Assembly: GCA_017552985.1 (NCBI GenBank)
Contig: JAFZNO010000032.1
Span: 16,350-80,349, forward strand
Length of the DNA: 64,000 nucleotides
Source of the DNA: Lachnospiraceae bacterium
GTDB taxonomy: Bacteria; Bacillota; Clostridia; Lachnospirales; Lachnospiraceae
Direction: 5' to 3'
Numbering within the stretch: the first letter of the stretch is position 1; every line of letters starts with the position of its first letter. Both the position numbers and the translations under genes were made by a program. A model generated the notes under the pieces. It saw nothing but the letters and a program-made list of their open reading frames with translations. It searched no databases and was not told the origin of the DNA. This document shows, in pieces, positions 17,162 to 26,347 of the stretch.

Positions 17162-18613
17162 TTACACGTTAATCTCGGCCTTGACGCCAAGGAGATCGGC
17201 ATTGGCAGCGAGGATGGGGCGGATGACGTTGGTGAGGAAGGCGTCAACCTGAACAACGCTGCGGCCAACGTATTTCGAAGGATCCATGCATTTCTGAAGG
17301 TCTTCGAGGGAGAGGCCAAAGGCGGGATCCGCAGCAATGAGTTCAAGGAGGTTATTGTCCTTGCCCTCAACCTTGACGTTGCGTCCTGCTTCCATGGAAA
17401 GCTCGCGGATGCGCTCGTGAAGCTCCTGACGGTTGCCGCCGTTCTTTACTGCATCCATCATGATGTTCTCCGTTGCCATGAAGGGAAGCTCGCTGCGAAG
17501 TCTCTTTTCAATCACCTTGGGATATACTACAAGGCCATCCACCACGTTCAGGCAAAGATCCAGGATGCCGTCAATGGCAAGGAAGCCTTCAGGAATGGAA
17601 AGTCTCTTGTTTGCGGAATCATCGAGCGTTCTCTCAAACCACTGGGTTGCCGAGGTAATGGCAGGGTTCAGCGCGTCGATCATAACGTATCTGGACAGGG
17701 AAGCAATTCTCTCGCTTCTCATGGGATTTCTCTTGTATGCCATGGCGGAGGAACCGATCTGCGTCTTCTCGAAGGGCTCTTCCACTTCCTTCAGGTGCTG
17801 GAGCAGACGGATGTCATTGCTCATCTTGTGCGCGCTGGCCGCAATGCCTGCAAGCACGTTGGCCACTCTGGTGTCAACCTTTCTGGAATATGTCTGGCCG
17901 GATACGGGATAGCACTCCTTAAAGCCCATCTTTGCAGCGATCATGGGATCGATCTTATCGATAGTCTCCTGATCCCCGTTAAAGAGCTCGAGGAAGGATG
18001 CCTGGGTACCCGTGGTTCCCTTGGAGCCAAGAAGCTTCATGGTAGAAAGCACGTGGTCCAGGTCCTCCAGATCCAGCGAAAACTCCTGAAGCCACAAGGT
18101 CGCGCGCTTGCCAACGGTCGTGGGCTGTGCAGGCTGGAAATGGGTGAAGGCAAGCGTGGGTTGGGCCTTATACTTGTCTGCAAAATCCGCCAGCTCCTTC
18201 ATCACGTTGATCAACTTCTTGCGAACAAGCTTTAATGCTTCCGTCATTACGATAATGTCCGTATTGTCGCCAACGTAGCAGGACGTAGCGCCAAGATGAA
18301 TGATTCCTGCCGCCTTGGGGCACTGCTGGCCATAAGCGTACACGTGGCTCATGACGTCATGGCGTACCACCTTTTCCCTGGCCTGTGCCACGTCATAATT
18401 GATATCCTCGGCATGTGCCTTTAACTCATCGATCTGCTCCTGCGTGATGACGGGCTTTCCGTTCTGGGAAAGACCAAGCTCCTTCTCCGTCTCGGCAAGG
18501 GCGATCCAAAGCTTTCTCCAAGTGCGGAACTTCATGTCGGGGGAAAAGATAAACTGCATTTCCTTGCTGGCATATCTCTCTGATAATGGACTCTGATATC
18601 TGTCAGTACTCAT
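17162..18613 (-). CDS. purB: adenylosuccinate lyase
   Basis: 483 residues. Catalyses two steps: SAICAR to AICAR and adenylosuccinate to AMP, releasing fumarate. The fumarase/aspartase superfamily signature SSAMAYKRNPMRSERI with the catalytic Ser loop is near residue 300, and HLGATSCYVGDNTD and FQPAQPTTVGKR are also present. Length fits the family. The ATG has GGAG seven bases upstream. It is downstream of purC after a spacer with a strong hairpin, and upstream of the PurF-like gene. Confidence 0.97.
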   Translation of the reverse strand: MSTDRYQSPLSERYASKEMQFIFSPDMKFRTWRKLWIALAETEKELGLSQNGKPVITQEQIDELKAHAEDINYDVAQAREKVVRHDVMSHVYAYGQQCPKAAGIIHLGATSCYVGDNTDIIVMTEALKLVRKKLINVMKELADFADKYKAQPTLAFTHFQPAQPTTVGKRATLWLQEFSLDLEDLDHVLSTMKLLGSKGTTGTQASFLELFNGDQETIDKIDPMIAAKMGFKECYPVSGQTYSRKVDTRVANVLAGIAASAHKMSNDIRLLQHLKEVEEPFEKTQIGSSAMAYKRNPMRSERIASLSRYVMIDALNPAITSATQWFERTLDDSANKRLSIPEGFLAIDGILDLCLNVVDGLVVYPKVIEKRLRSELPFMATENIMMDAVKNGGNRQELHERIRELSMEAGRNVKVEGKDNNLLELIAADPAFGLSLEDLQKCMDPSKYVGRSVVQVDAFLTNVIRPILAANADLLGVKAEINV

Positions 18614-18644
18614 TTACGTTCTCCTTATGTTTTAAACTTCGATA

Positions 18645-18683
18645 GCCCAAGGTGCTTACGCCGTCGAAAGCATAGCCTTGGGC
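18645..18683 (-). other. intercistronic hairpin between purC and purB
   Basis: GCCCAAGG pairs with CCTTGGGC (plus arms 18645-18652 and 18676-18683), with an inner GCTT/AAGC pairing. No T-run follows on the minus strand, so it is more likely an mRNA-processing or attenuation hairpin than a terminator. Confidence 0.5.
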
Positions 18684-18693
18684 CATGATATGG

Positions 18694-19563
18694 TTATACT
18701 AATTTTTTACCTGTCAGCAGTTCATATCCCTGAAGGTACTTGTCGATCGTCTTCTGCACGATCTCGTCCGGCAAGGTCCAGTCATGCTCGTTTGCCTTCA
18801 GCCAGTCTCTTGCGAACTGCTTGTCGAAGGAAGGCTGTGCATGTCCGGGCTCGTAACCCTCCGCCGGCCAGAAACGGGAGCTGTCAGGGGTAAGCATCTC
18901 GTCGCCCAAAACAATGTTTCCGTTCTCGTCAAGACCGAATTCAAATTTCGTGTCAGCGATGATGATGCCTCTGGTCAGTGCGTAGTCTGCGCACTTTTTA
19001 TATAAAGCGATGGTATAGTCACGGAGCTTGGAAGCATATTCTTCGCCCTTACCCGGGAAACGCTTCTCAAGATATTCCACGCTCTGCTCGTAGGAGATGT
19101 TCTCGTCGTGATCTCCGATCTCAGCCTTCGTGGAAGGGGTATAGATAGGCTCAGGTAACTTGTCAGACTCCTTCAGTCCCTCAGGAAGCTTGATGCCGCA
19201 AACCGTGCCGTTCTTTACGTAACTAGCCCAGCCGCTTCCGGTGATGTAGCCGCGAACGATGCACTCCACGGGAAGCATCTCCAGTTTCTTACACATCATG
19301 CTGTTGCCGTCGAACTTCGGCTGCTGAAAGAATTCAGGCATGTCCTTTACGTCAACGGAAATCATGTGGTTGGGAATGATATCCTTCGTCATGTCAAACC
19401 AAAACTTGGACATCTGCGTAAGTACGGTACCCTTCTTCGTAACCACGTTGTGAAGGATCACGTCAAAGCAACTGATGCGGTCCGTGGCAACCATGATCAG
19501 GCTGTCGCCGTTGTCATAGATCTCGCGCACTTTACCCTCTTTGATGGGTTTCAGCTCCTGCAT
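18694..19563 (-). CDS. purC: phosphoribosylaminoimidazole-succinocarboxamide (SAICAR) synthase
   Basis: 289 residues. Adds aspartate to CAIR with ATP. The N-terminus KEGKVREIYD, the loop MVATDRISCFD, and VECIVRGYITGSGW and LADTKFEFG-type (here IADTKFEFGLD) motifs identify PurC. A start 27 bp upstream at 19590 is possible, but the ATG at 19563 has GAGG about ten bases upstream and matches the family N-terminus. It heads the series purC, purB, PurF-like, purA, all on the minus strand. Promoter and a palindromic candidate operator lie upstream. Confidence 0.96.
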   Translation of the reverse strand: MQELKPIKEGKVREIYDNGDSLIMVATDRISCFDVILHNVVTKKGTVLTQMSKFWFDMTKDIIPNHMISVDVKDMPEFFQQPKFDGNSMMCKKLEMLPVECIVRGYITGSGWASYVKNGTVCGIKLPEGLKESDKLPEPIYTPSTKAEIGDHDENISYEQSVEYLEKRFPGKGEEYASKLRDYTIALYKKCADYALTRGIIIADTKFEFGLDENGNIVLGDEMLTPDSSRFWPAEGYEPGHAQPSFDKQFARDWLKANEHDWTLPDEIVQKTIDKYLQGYELLTGKKLV

Positions 19564-19625
19564 ACTCAATTTACCTCGCTCTCTTGTCATACTGAAAAAT
19601 TATTTCAAAAGAAATCACTTTAATA

Positions 19626-19641
19626 GATAAACACGTTTATC
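19626..19641. promoter_or_regulatory. palindromic candidate operator upstream of purC
   Basis: GATAAAC-AC-GTTTATC is a perfect inverted repeat with 7-bp arms and a 2-bp centre, in an AT-rich 147-bp spacer. On the minus strand TTGAAA (plus 19648-19653) with a 17-bp spacer to TTATCT places the palindrome over the spacer and -10, as an operator would be. No regulator is identified. Confidence 0.4.
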
Positions 19642-19710
19642 GAAAATTTTCAATAGAAAAAATCAAGAAAATTCGAAAAAAATCGATGGTTTTTTTGTAT
19701 AAATCGAGAA

Positions 19711-20565
19711 TCACTCCCCGACGCTAAACCGGTACTGGTTTTTGAGCGATTCGCAGAGTTTCGCCCCTTCTTCCTGATAGTAGCGCTCGTCGCCGGATTC
19801 CTTGGCTTCCCTGCGTTCCCTGAGCATCAGTTCCGCCGGCTGAAGCCGGAAATCGAGTCGGAGCTCTTCCATCTTCTTCTCGAGTTCCAAGGTGAGCTCA
19901 TAATGCTCCATCTCCCCTGCCGCGAACCCGACGTACTGGCTTTCCGACAGTTCCATGCGCTTTGTGGCAAGAAAGCAAAGATACTCGTCCTCGTTGCCCG
20001 TGATCCGGTAGGCAGAAAGGAAGCTGTCACCGGCCTGTCCGTAAAGCATCAGCCTCGCGTAGGCCACGCCCTTGTTATGACAGATGTTGGCCTTAAGCTC
20101 GTCTCCGGGAACGGATAGTCCCATCTCTCCAAACTCCTCCCATTTCAGGAGCAGTCCGTCATAACCGCGGATGGCTGCCACGTATTTCTTCTTTTTGGCC
20201 AGATAATCCACCTGCTCCTTCCGCTTTTCCAGACTCGAGAGGCCCGCGCCCTTCTTTAGGATCTGTTCTACCTGGCGGATGGTTTCCGCGTCATACAGTC
20301 CCACGTACTGCAAGATGGCTGAGACGAAGGTGCTTAAGGATCCCTGCCGGTGCACCATGGGATACAGAAAATCTGCCAGTTCATCCAGCCCACAACGCTC
20401 CCGGATCCAACGGAGCAGTGTATCGCTCATGATGGAGCTGTCGAGAAGAAATGCATTTTCCTTAAGCCCGTAACAGAGCTCCTCCATGCAATATACCCGC
20501 ATTTCCAGGCCCTGGATCAAATATGGTACGGAAGAATACTCTCCCACGCAAAGATATGCCTGCAT
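19711..20565 (-). CDS. helical-repeat (TPR-like) protein of unknown function, last gene of the ABC/DUF5717/DUF5716 operon
   Basis: 284 residues. I do not recognise a named family. It is largely helical: an N-terminal part (1-110) with paired helices, then a Lys-rich linker and an antiparallel helix set at about 125-210 containing AKKKKYVAAIRGYDGLL and NKGVAYARLMLYGQAGDSFLSAYRITG, which has the Gly/Ala/Tyr spacing of tetratricopeptide repeats. The C-terminus (220-284) is a charged coiled coil. No signal peptide or membrane segment. The ATG has GGAGG five to six bases upstream and is only 9 bp after the DUF5716-like stop, so it is translationally tied to it. Likely a scaffold or partner for that protein (inference). 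Confidence 0.75.
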   Translation of the reverse strand: MQAYLCVGEYSSVPYLIQGLEMRVYCMEELCYGLKENAFLLDSSIMSDTLLRWIRERCGLDELADFLYPMVHRQGSLSTFVSAILQYVGLYDAETIRQVEQILKKGAGLSSLEKRKEQVDYLAKKKKYVAAIRGYDGLLLKWEEFGEMGLSVPGDELKANICHNKGVAYARLMLYGQAGDSFLSAYRITGNEDEYLCFLATKRMELSESQYVGFAAGEMEHYELTLELEKKMEELRLDFRLQPAELMLRERREAKESGDERYYQEEGAKLCESLKNQYRFSVGE

Positions 20566-20574
20566 AAATGCCTC

Positions 20575-21852
20575 CTAGTCTAACGTGACGTCTTTTTCCC
20601 AAACCCTTGTCTCCGCGGAACGGAATTCTCCAAATCCCAGATCCGCAAACCGCGCGTGAAGCAATTTCTCTCCCTTCACGTACAGCGTCATGCGGATGCG
20701 CGCCATGTCTCCGGAGAGTCCATCCAACTCTATGGGCAGAACTGTTTTCCCGCCGCCCACAAGGCTTGTTGCCGTCAGCTCCACCACGTTTTCGCCCTTT
20801 AGATAAAATTCCAGGCTCGTCGTCGCCTTCTTCCAACTTGTTCCCGCATCCAAGAGGGGAAGGTAGGTGCTGCTCCCCTGCCGGAATACGTTCATGCCAA
20901 TGTTGCTCTTGAGCTTGTCTTCCCCAAGGAACACGTACTCGCCTGCCACGTCGCTGGGATGAAAATGCTCGAGCATGCCATGGCATGCGCCCTTGCAAAA
21001 CAGATTGTTTCCGAGGAAAATCCGCCTCCTGTCACACAGGAACTTCAAAGATTCTTTCAGCCAATCCTCCGAAAAATCATCTCCGATCAGATAGACGGAT
21101 GCAATCCTTCCGTTTCCGATCTTCTCCTGAACCAGCTCTAAGAAGGTGCGGTCCAGGATCTGGTTGCCTTCCTGTTCCTTGCCGGAAAGGGATGCCTTGG
21201 AGGGAAATTCCTCCTCTTCCCTGTGAATAAACGTAACGACGGGCTTTGTCTTCCGGTTGAATTCCATCCGATAACAGATCATGCGGTTTCCCTGATAGTG
21301 AAAGAGAATGGAAGGCTCCTTCCACAGCTCGCCCTGCTGATGGATGAGATAATCATAATAGCTCTCCTGATGGGATTGCCAAGCAATCCTCTCCGTCTTA
21401 AGCCGGAGATTTGCAGACAATTTTTCCAGAACCGCGATCACGGTTGCGTCCAACTGGTCACAGGTGATCATCAGCGCTTCGATCTTTTCCGTGCCGGCCG
21501 CGCTGGAAAGCATGCCAAGACTCCGCTTGAAAAACAGCGTCAGCAGTGCGACGGGATCATATTCTCCGCCGTCGATCTGTACGGACTCCCCGTCCACGGC
21601 AAGCTGAAGCAGGTTCTCTACCAGGATCCCTTGATTCTCCTGCGCGTACTGCAATGCCTCTTTCCCATAAAACCACTGGTTAACGCCAGGGCGTTTGCAG
21701 AGCACCGTCGGTATGCTGAAATATTCCGAACCCGCAACGGAAGATACCGTCTCCACGGGACTGCCCGCCGCATTACAGAAGCTAATCTGGGCATAATCCC
21801 ATCCGAGGTCATATCCCACGATCAATTTTTGATTACCGCCAATTTTAAGCAT
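20575..21852 (-). CDS. actin/Hsp70-fold ATPase-like protein (DUF5716-like)
   Basis: 425 residues. Residues 11-25 (IVGYDLGWDYAQISF) look like the phosphate-1 loop of the actin/Hsp70 superfamily (usual form: GIDLGTT), and WFYGKEALQYA near 60-70 matches the next Hsp70 strand-turn. ALMITCDQLDATVIAVLEKL (about 126-145) resembles the ITVPA...QR helix. VYLIGDDFSEDW (about 253-264) with FCKGACHGM (285-293) resembles the adenosine motif VLVGG...GAA. So the N-terminal 300 residues look like a divergent nucleotide-binding domain, and the last 130 are beta-rich, as an Hsp70 substrate domain is. Several usual catalytic residues are changed, so ATPase activity is uncertain. Recalled by me as DUF5716, found in Lachnospiraceae. 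The ATG has GGAGG seven bases upstream. 21 bp after the DUF5717-like gene. Confidence 0.75.
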   Translation of the reverse strand: MLKIGGNQKLIVGYDLGWDYAQISFCNAAGSPVETVSSVAGSEYFSIPTVLCKRPGVNQWFYGKEALQYAQENQGILVENLLQLAVDGESVQIDGGEYDPVALLTLFFKRSLGMLSSAAGTEKIEALMITCDQLDATVIAVLEKLSANLRLKTERIAWQSHQESYYDYLIHQQGELWKEPSILFHYQGNRMICYRMEFNRKTKPVVTFIHREEEEFPSKASLSGKEQEGNQILDRTFLELVQEKIGNGRIASVYLIGDDFSEDWLKESLKFLCDRRRIFLGNNLFCKGACHGMLEHFHPSDVAGEYVFLGEDKLKSNIGMNVFRQGSSTYLPLLDAGTSWKKATTSLEFYLKGENVVELTATSLVGGGKTVLPIELDGLSGDMARIRMTLYVKGEKLLHARFADLGFGEFRSAETRVWEKDVTLD

Positions 21853-21873
21853 TTTCCGTCCTCCCCGGGAGCC

Positions 21874-24800
21874 CTATCGCAAAGTGAACAGGCTCTCGCC
21901 GCAAAACTCCTTAAAATAATAGTGTTCCAACGCTTTATCCAGCGCATCCCCGTCCTGCATGCCCTGACTCATAACCATGTCGTTGATCATGCCGTACATG
22001 GTTCCCGCGGCATCCGCATCCGTCTCGCGGCACTGAAGCGTTCCCGAAACCGTCATGGTCTCTTCCCCGCCAATTTCTTCCGTCACGTAATACTGCAGCG
22101 TCTCGCCAAAGAATAATACAAATTCCCGGCAACAGATCCCGCAGAAAACGTCTCTCATGTTTTCCGACAGGTATTCCTGACCCTTTTCTCCATCCTTCGC
22201 GATCACGTAATGGATCCGGGCACGTCCGCCGGGTTTCGTTCGGTATTCCACAAGGCACTTGTCCGCCAGTTCACCTAAGAGATGCCTTTGATGTCTAAGC
22301 TTGTGATAAAACTCGAAATGGATCTTCTCCGCCATCATTTCCCGGAGGAATGCGTCCAGCGCGCCGTCCACTTCCCTGGATACTTCGGAAGGATTCTCAG
22401 CGTAATGCTTTAGGAATGCCAGCTTGCATACCTTTGGCAGGTTCGACTCCCACCGTGCGCCGTCCAGCATGACGCGGAAACAAATGGAATCCGCCGTCCG
22501 TTCCTTGACAAAATAATCATAACTGCTCTGAATGACGTAAGCCTTGATCACGGAGGATTCCCCCGCGTGTTTGTAGTATTCTTCAAAAATCTCAGACCGC
22601 TCGGCAACGTAGGCACCTGAGAAGATCATCTGGATCAGGATCCTCTCCTCCAGCGCCGTAACGTCAAGGGAATTCTCCCGCATCTCCTTCCAAAGGTCCC
22701 TAAGATCCTTCAGATGTCCCTCTCCGTATTTGCTCAAGTAATCTAAGGCCAGCGCACTCGCCTTTCCCCTGCGGAAGAGATACGTTACCGCCGCAGTAAT
22801 GCTCGGTTCCTCGCCATATCCGCCAGCCAAAAGATTTCCCAAAAGCCTGGCCAGCGTATTGCCATCCATAAAGTAGGGTCCAAACTCCTGCATCCATGCG
22901 TAGGGGACTTCATAATCGCCGCGAAGAACGGCGTACTTAGCCGCTTCCATGCGCTGCGTGAGCGTGAGCGGCAAAGCCTTCATGATCCCGAAAAGCTCAT
23001 CCATTTTCTCTGGCTGCGCTCCTTCAAAGAATTGCTTTAACAGGCGCAGGCAGATCTGTGTTTTCTTTCCCGTCTCCAGTCCTTCCCAGGAACAAAGACC
23101 GATCGCCTTCTCGGCCAACTCATCCCCTAAGGGCTCATCCCCGGCTTTATTTAGGAGGTATAAGTCAAACTCCGGAGACTGCATGTTCTTGTTTTCCAGT
23201 CCCTGCAGGAAAAGATCCGGATTTAGGTAACGCTCCGTCTCAAAAGAGATTTCGTCCGCAAACCGGTTTCCAAAGGCGTCCTCGAAAATCAGCGTACTGT
23301 CTTCGCCATAAACCGGTGCAAGAGTCTCACCGCCGATCAGCGGGTATTCCATGCCGATCATGCTTCCCTTCGCAAAGACGATCAGTTTCTTCATCCGTTC
23401 GTCCTTCACGCGGATCTTCACCGTAAACAGGAGCCTGATCAAGACGTCGGCATTCTGCTGGCTTATCACCTCCGGCGTCAGCATCCGGGAATAAATCCGT
23501 GCCAGATGACGATTGATCCGTCCCTTGGCGATCTGGTCATTCACAAAATCCCTGCAGCGCAGCACGTATTTGTCATAGACGTCTGCATATAACACTTTAT
23601 TATCCAACACGTAATCATACAAAAACGCGGTGCGGTCCTGATCCAATTTATTCTGGTAAGAGAAATACAATACTGCTGCCTTGGGCAGGCTCTTTCTCTC
23701 CTCCGGATCAATGGATGACATAAAGGATTCGTACAGGTTCGTAATGCGAAGCTGTTCCTCCACGCCCTTTTCGTACCAAGGCAAAGCCTTTAGTCCAAGA
23801 ATGCCGCCTCGTACGAAAAGCTCGCACAGATGCTGCACGATGCGCGCGTCCTTCCGTTTGCGATAGAGTCTTTCCAAGATTCTGCAAAGGATCGGGGAAT
23901 AATCCTTATCCTTTGCCAGCAAGCCTAAAAAGCGTTCCGCAAGGTCCGGACTGAAATAGTCCTTGCGGATGCCATAGTAAAGCACCTGTCTTTCAAACTC
24001 GCCAAGCTTTCTCAAAAGCGCAGGATTGCTAAGATATGCCTGCAATGCCTCGACGTAAATGACAAAGCTGCGGCATCCACGCTCAAACTGCTTTTCCATG
24101 AAACGGAGCTTTTCCGCAGGCTTATCCATAAACTCTGCCGAAAGGTAAAGCAAAAGCCATGCGATCCTCCAGGATTCCGGATTCTTGCGGTAGAGCTGCT
24201 CCACCTCGTCCGTCACTTTTAAGATTTCTTCCTCATCCCTGCTTAGAAGCGTGGTGAGATAAAGGTAATATGCCCAAAGCTCCTCATCAACGTCGGGCTG
24301 CCTTTCCATCAGATCCACGGCGTGCGAAAGAAGCCACTGTGCCTCATTCTGGCTGTCCTGCGTGATCAGGATCTGCGCCTTAAACAGACAAGGCATGGGA
24401 TCCTCCTCATTCATGGCGATCAGCTTGTCCACCTGCTCCCGCGTCTGGTCCAGCCAGTTTGCCAGTCCCATCTTGCGGGTGCGGAAACGCTCATAGGTCC
24501 TCATGATTTTCACGATCGCCTGGTCCCAGTGAAGTCTTGCCTGATTCACCAAGTGCGCCATGCCATTTTTCACGGTCACGCGGACCTCAAAACTCGTAAA
24601 GGAATTATAAAACACCAACTTTCCGTGATTGATCCCCGGCTTTAATTTTATCGGGTCCACGTAAAAGGGAATCCTGGCGTAATTTCCCAGAAAATCTTCT
24701 TCCACAAGAAGCGCCTTCTCAAGCACAAGGAACTCTCCGTCCGCCTCCACGTTGAGTGCCACGTAGCCCCAGCCGCTCCTCGTCACTGAGATCTCCTGCT

Positions 24801-25443
24801 CCATGAGATGCCACTCACCTTCCGCCTGCTGCATTTCCAGCGTGACCTGCGGCGTCTCCGTCAAAAACTCCACGCACTGCTTCTTTCCTGCGTGGATCAG
24901 GAATTCTTCCATGTTCTGTTCCCGTCCCGGATAGGCTGCCAGGCCATAATATATGGGAATGCTTTGTGAATTGCCATTCTCAAGGATCTTAAGAAATGAA
25001 TCTGAATAAAAAAGAGACACTGCCTCCTGCCAATTTCCCTTGGCAAGATTTATAAAATCCGACAGGTTTTGAATCGTACCCAAAGAGGTCTCCGGCCATC
25101 CGTCCTCACACGTCACCTCGTAAGGCAGGGAATATTCTCCCAGATTACTGATCACGCGAAAAGCGCCCTTGACCACCTCTCCCGTTTCCAGGCATGAGCC
25201 GTGAAGGACGTATGAAATCTCGGCATCCCTGCCGGCAAATTCCGGGGTGAGACATTCCACGCGATAATCCGTGGAGAAAACGCGCCCTTTGATCAAAGCA
25301 TCGTTTTCCCCATAGACCTGAAAGCTTCCCTCGTATTCTTCTCCCGGATAGACGGATAGTTCCAGGGTTGCCTGCGAAAAATCAAGGGATCCCGTTTCGC
25401 TGCCAAAGTTCCCGCTAAGGACCTCATCTATGACTTCTCTCAT
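21874..25443 (-). CDS. large beta-sandwich plus helical-repeat protein (DUF5717-like)
   Basis: 1189 residues. The N-terminal 330 residues are rich in beta strands and look like three immunoglobulin-like sandwich domains (for example LELSVYPGEEYEGSFQVYG at about 27-45, and a later repeat ending FTSFEVRVTVKNG), with a helical insertion near 130-200. Residues 335-700 and 760-1060 are long arrays of paired helices of the TPR/HEAT kind, separated by a short strand-rich domain at about 680-760 (IVFAKGSMIGMEYPLIGGE). The end is again strand-rich. No signal peptide or membrane segment, so cytoplasmic. I recall this architecture as DUF5717 of Lachnospiraceae; function unknown. The ATG has GGGAGGG eight bases upstream. 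It lies 37 bp after the ABC permease and 21 bp before the DUF5716-like gene. Confidence 0.75.
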   Translation of the reverse strand: MREVIDEVLSGNFGSETGSLDFSQATLELSVYPGEEYEGSFQVYGENDALIKGRVFSTDYRVECLTPEFAGRDAEISYVLHGSCLETGEVVKGAFRVISNLGEYSLPYEVTCEDGWPETSLGTIQNLSDFINLAKGNWQEAVSLFYSDSFLKILENGNSQSIPIYYGLAAYPGREQNMEEFLIHAGKKQCVEFLTETPQVTLEMQQAEGEWHLMEQEISVTRSGWGYVALNVEADGEFLVLEKALLVEEDFLGNYARIPFYVDPIKLKPGINHGKLVFYNSFTSFEVRVTVKNGMAHLVNQARLHWDQAIVKIMRTYERFRTRKMGLANWLDQTREQVDKLIAMNEEDPMPCLFKAQILITQDSQNEAQWLLSHAVDLMERQPDVDEELWAYYLYLTTLLSRDEEEILKVTDEVEQLYRKNPESWRIAWLLLYLSAEFMDKPAEKLRFMEKQFERGCRSFVIYVEALQAYLSNPALLRKLGEFERQVLYYGIRKDYFSPDLAERFLGLLAKDKDYSPILCRILERLYRKRKDARIVQHLCELFVRGGILGLKALPWYEKGVEEQLRITNLYESFMSSIDPEERKSLPKAAVLYFSYQNKLDQDRTAFLYDYVLDNKVLYADVYDKYVLRCRDFVNDQIAKGRINRHLARIYSRMLTPEVISQQNADVLIRLLFTVKIRVKDERMKKLIVFAKGSMIGMEYPLIGGETLAPVYGEDSTLIFEDAFGNRFADEISFETERYLNPDLFLQGLENKNMQSPEFDLYLLNKAGDEPLGDELAEKAIGLCSWEGLETGKKTQICLRLLKQFFEGAQPEKMDELFGIMKALPLTLTQRMEAAKYAVLRGDYEVPYAWMQEFGPYFMDGNTLARLLGNLLAGGYGEEPSITAAVTYLFRRGKASALALDYLSKYGEGHLKDLRDLWKEMRENSLDVTALEERILIQMIFSGAYVAERSEIFEEYYKHAGESSVIKAYVIQSSYDYFVKERTADSICFRVMLDGARWESNLPKVCKLAFLKHYAENPSEVSREVDGALDAFLREMMAEKIHFEFYHKLRHQRHLLGELADKCLVEYRTKPGGRARIHYVIAKDGEKGQEYLSENMRDVFCGICCREFVLFFGETLQYYVTEEIGGEETMTVSGTLQCRETDADAAGTMYGMINDMVMSQGMQDGDALDKALEHYYFKEFCGESLFTLR

Positions 25444-25480
25444 TCTTCGAGCCCTCCCAAATCAACGTTACGTCAAAGCT

Positions 25481-26347
25481 TTACTCCATGTTCAACCGGT
25501 CTCTCACCACGTGAATGGACCAGAAAAACAGAATACATGCAAAAATCACTTGGGCCAAAAGGCTGACTAAATACCTGTCATTTGCCAGTTGAAACATGAC
25601 TTCGGGATCCGTCCCCTGACTCGCGCGAAGCATGGTGGAGCCAAGACCTAGTATGCCGCCAAAAATTGTCATCGCAACCCTCACGCCAATGTATGCCAAT
25701 ATTCCCATAAGACCTTTATTCTTCCAAGAATACTGTCCCAAAGTAAGTGCCCCAAACAAAATGGCTACGGTGGTAAAGGGAGAGATGAGCGTCGTGCAAG
25801 TCAGCAAAATCCCAGACGTTGAAAGGTCAAAGCCTGCGCCTTCACGCAAATATCCAACAAACGTGCCAAATAGCTCTCTAAAGTTGGATACCACCTCGAA
25901 GAAGCTGAGCCCCTTCATCTGCGCATAACCAAGCGTGGTCAAGAAGGCCACCAGAACGTACAATGCCAAGGTCATGATCAGCATCCAGGTTCCGCCCGTA
26001 ACAGTCTTTACGATGATAAGCTGGGAAGATTTCACTGGAAGGGTATGTGTCAGATATCCCTCATCGGAATACATGCTGCGATAAAAACGAAATCCAAGGT
26101 AGATGATAAATCCAAAGCTTAATCCGATCAGTATGAGCGTGTAGGATAAAAGGCCGATCAGAGCCAGAATTCCTCCCACGACGGTAAGCAACACGCCCGA
26201 GCCGCTGCTGGCATCAATAATGCTGTGAAATAACGGAGACACAAGATAAATCGCACCAATAACGGTGATGCCAAAGAATACTGCCAAAAGCAGACATGCC
26301 ATCTTGCCAATGCGCCGGAATTCATGCTTAAATAATTTGCCTAACAT
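25481..26347 (-). CDS. ABC transporter permease (ABC-2-like)
   Basis: 288 residues with about six hydrophobic segments (roughly 15-37, 50-75, 100-125, 160-185, 190-215 and 255-280). The N-terminus MLGKLFKHEFRRIGKM is the usual start of ABC-2-type membrane subunits in Clostridia, in which the basic N-terminal helix precedes TM1. Its ATG overlaps the end of the ATPase gene by 7 bp (ATGTTAG), so the two are translationally coupled. It is followed after 37 bp by the DUF5717-like gene. Substrate unknown. Confidence 0.85.
   Translation of the reverse strand: MLGKLFKHEFRRIGKMACLLLAVFFGITVIGAIYLVSPLFHSIIDASSGSGVLLTVVGGILALIGLLSYTLILIGLSFGFIIYLGFRFYRSMYSDEGYLTHTLPVKSSQLIIVKTVTGGTWMLIMTLALYVLVAFLTTLGYAQMKGLSFFEVVSNFRELFGTFVGYLREGAGFDLSTSGILLTCTTLISPFTTVAILFGALTLGQYSWKNKGLMGILAYIGVRVAMTIFGGILGLGSTMLRASQGTDPEVMFQLANDRYLVSLLAQVIFACILFFWSIHVVRDRLNME

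Noticed and set aside
14108-19563. Search for a purine riboswitch upstream of the pur genes
   Set aside because: No aptamer-like three-way junction with the usual conserved loops was seen in the purC leader or in the spacers.
19564-19710. AT-rich dip as a possible transferred segment
   Set aside because: Only 147 bp, between two conserved operons, and contains promoter-like sequences; explained as a regulatory region.
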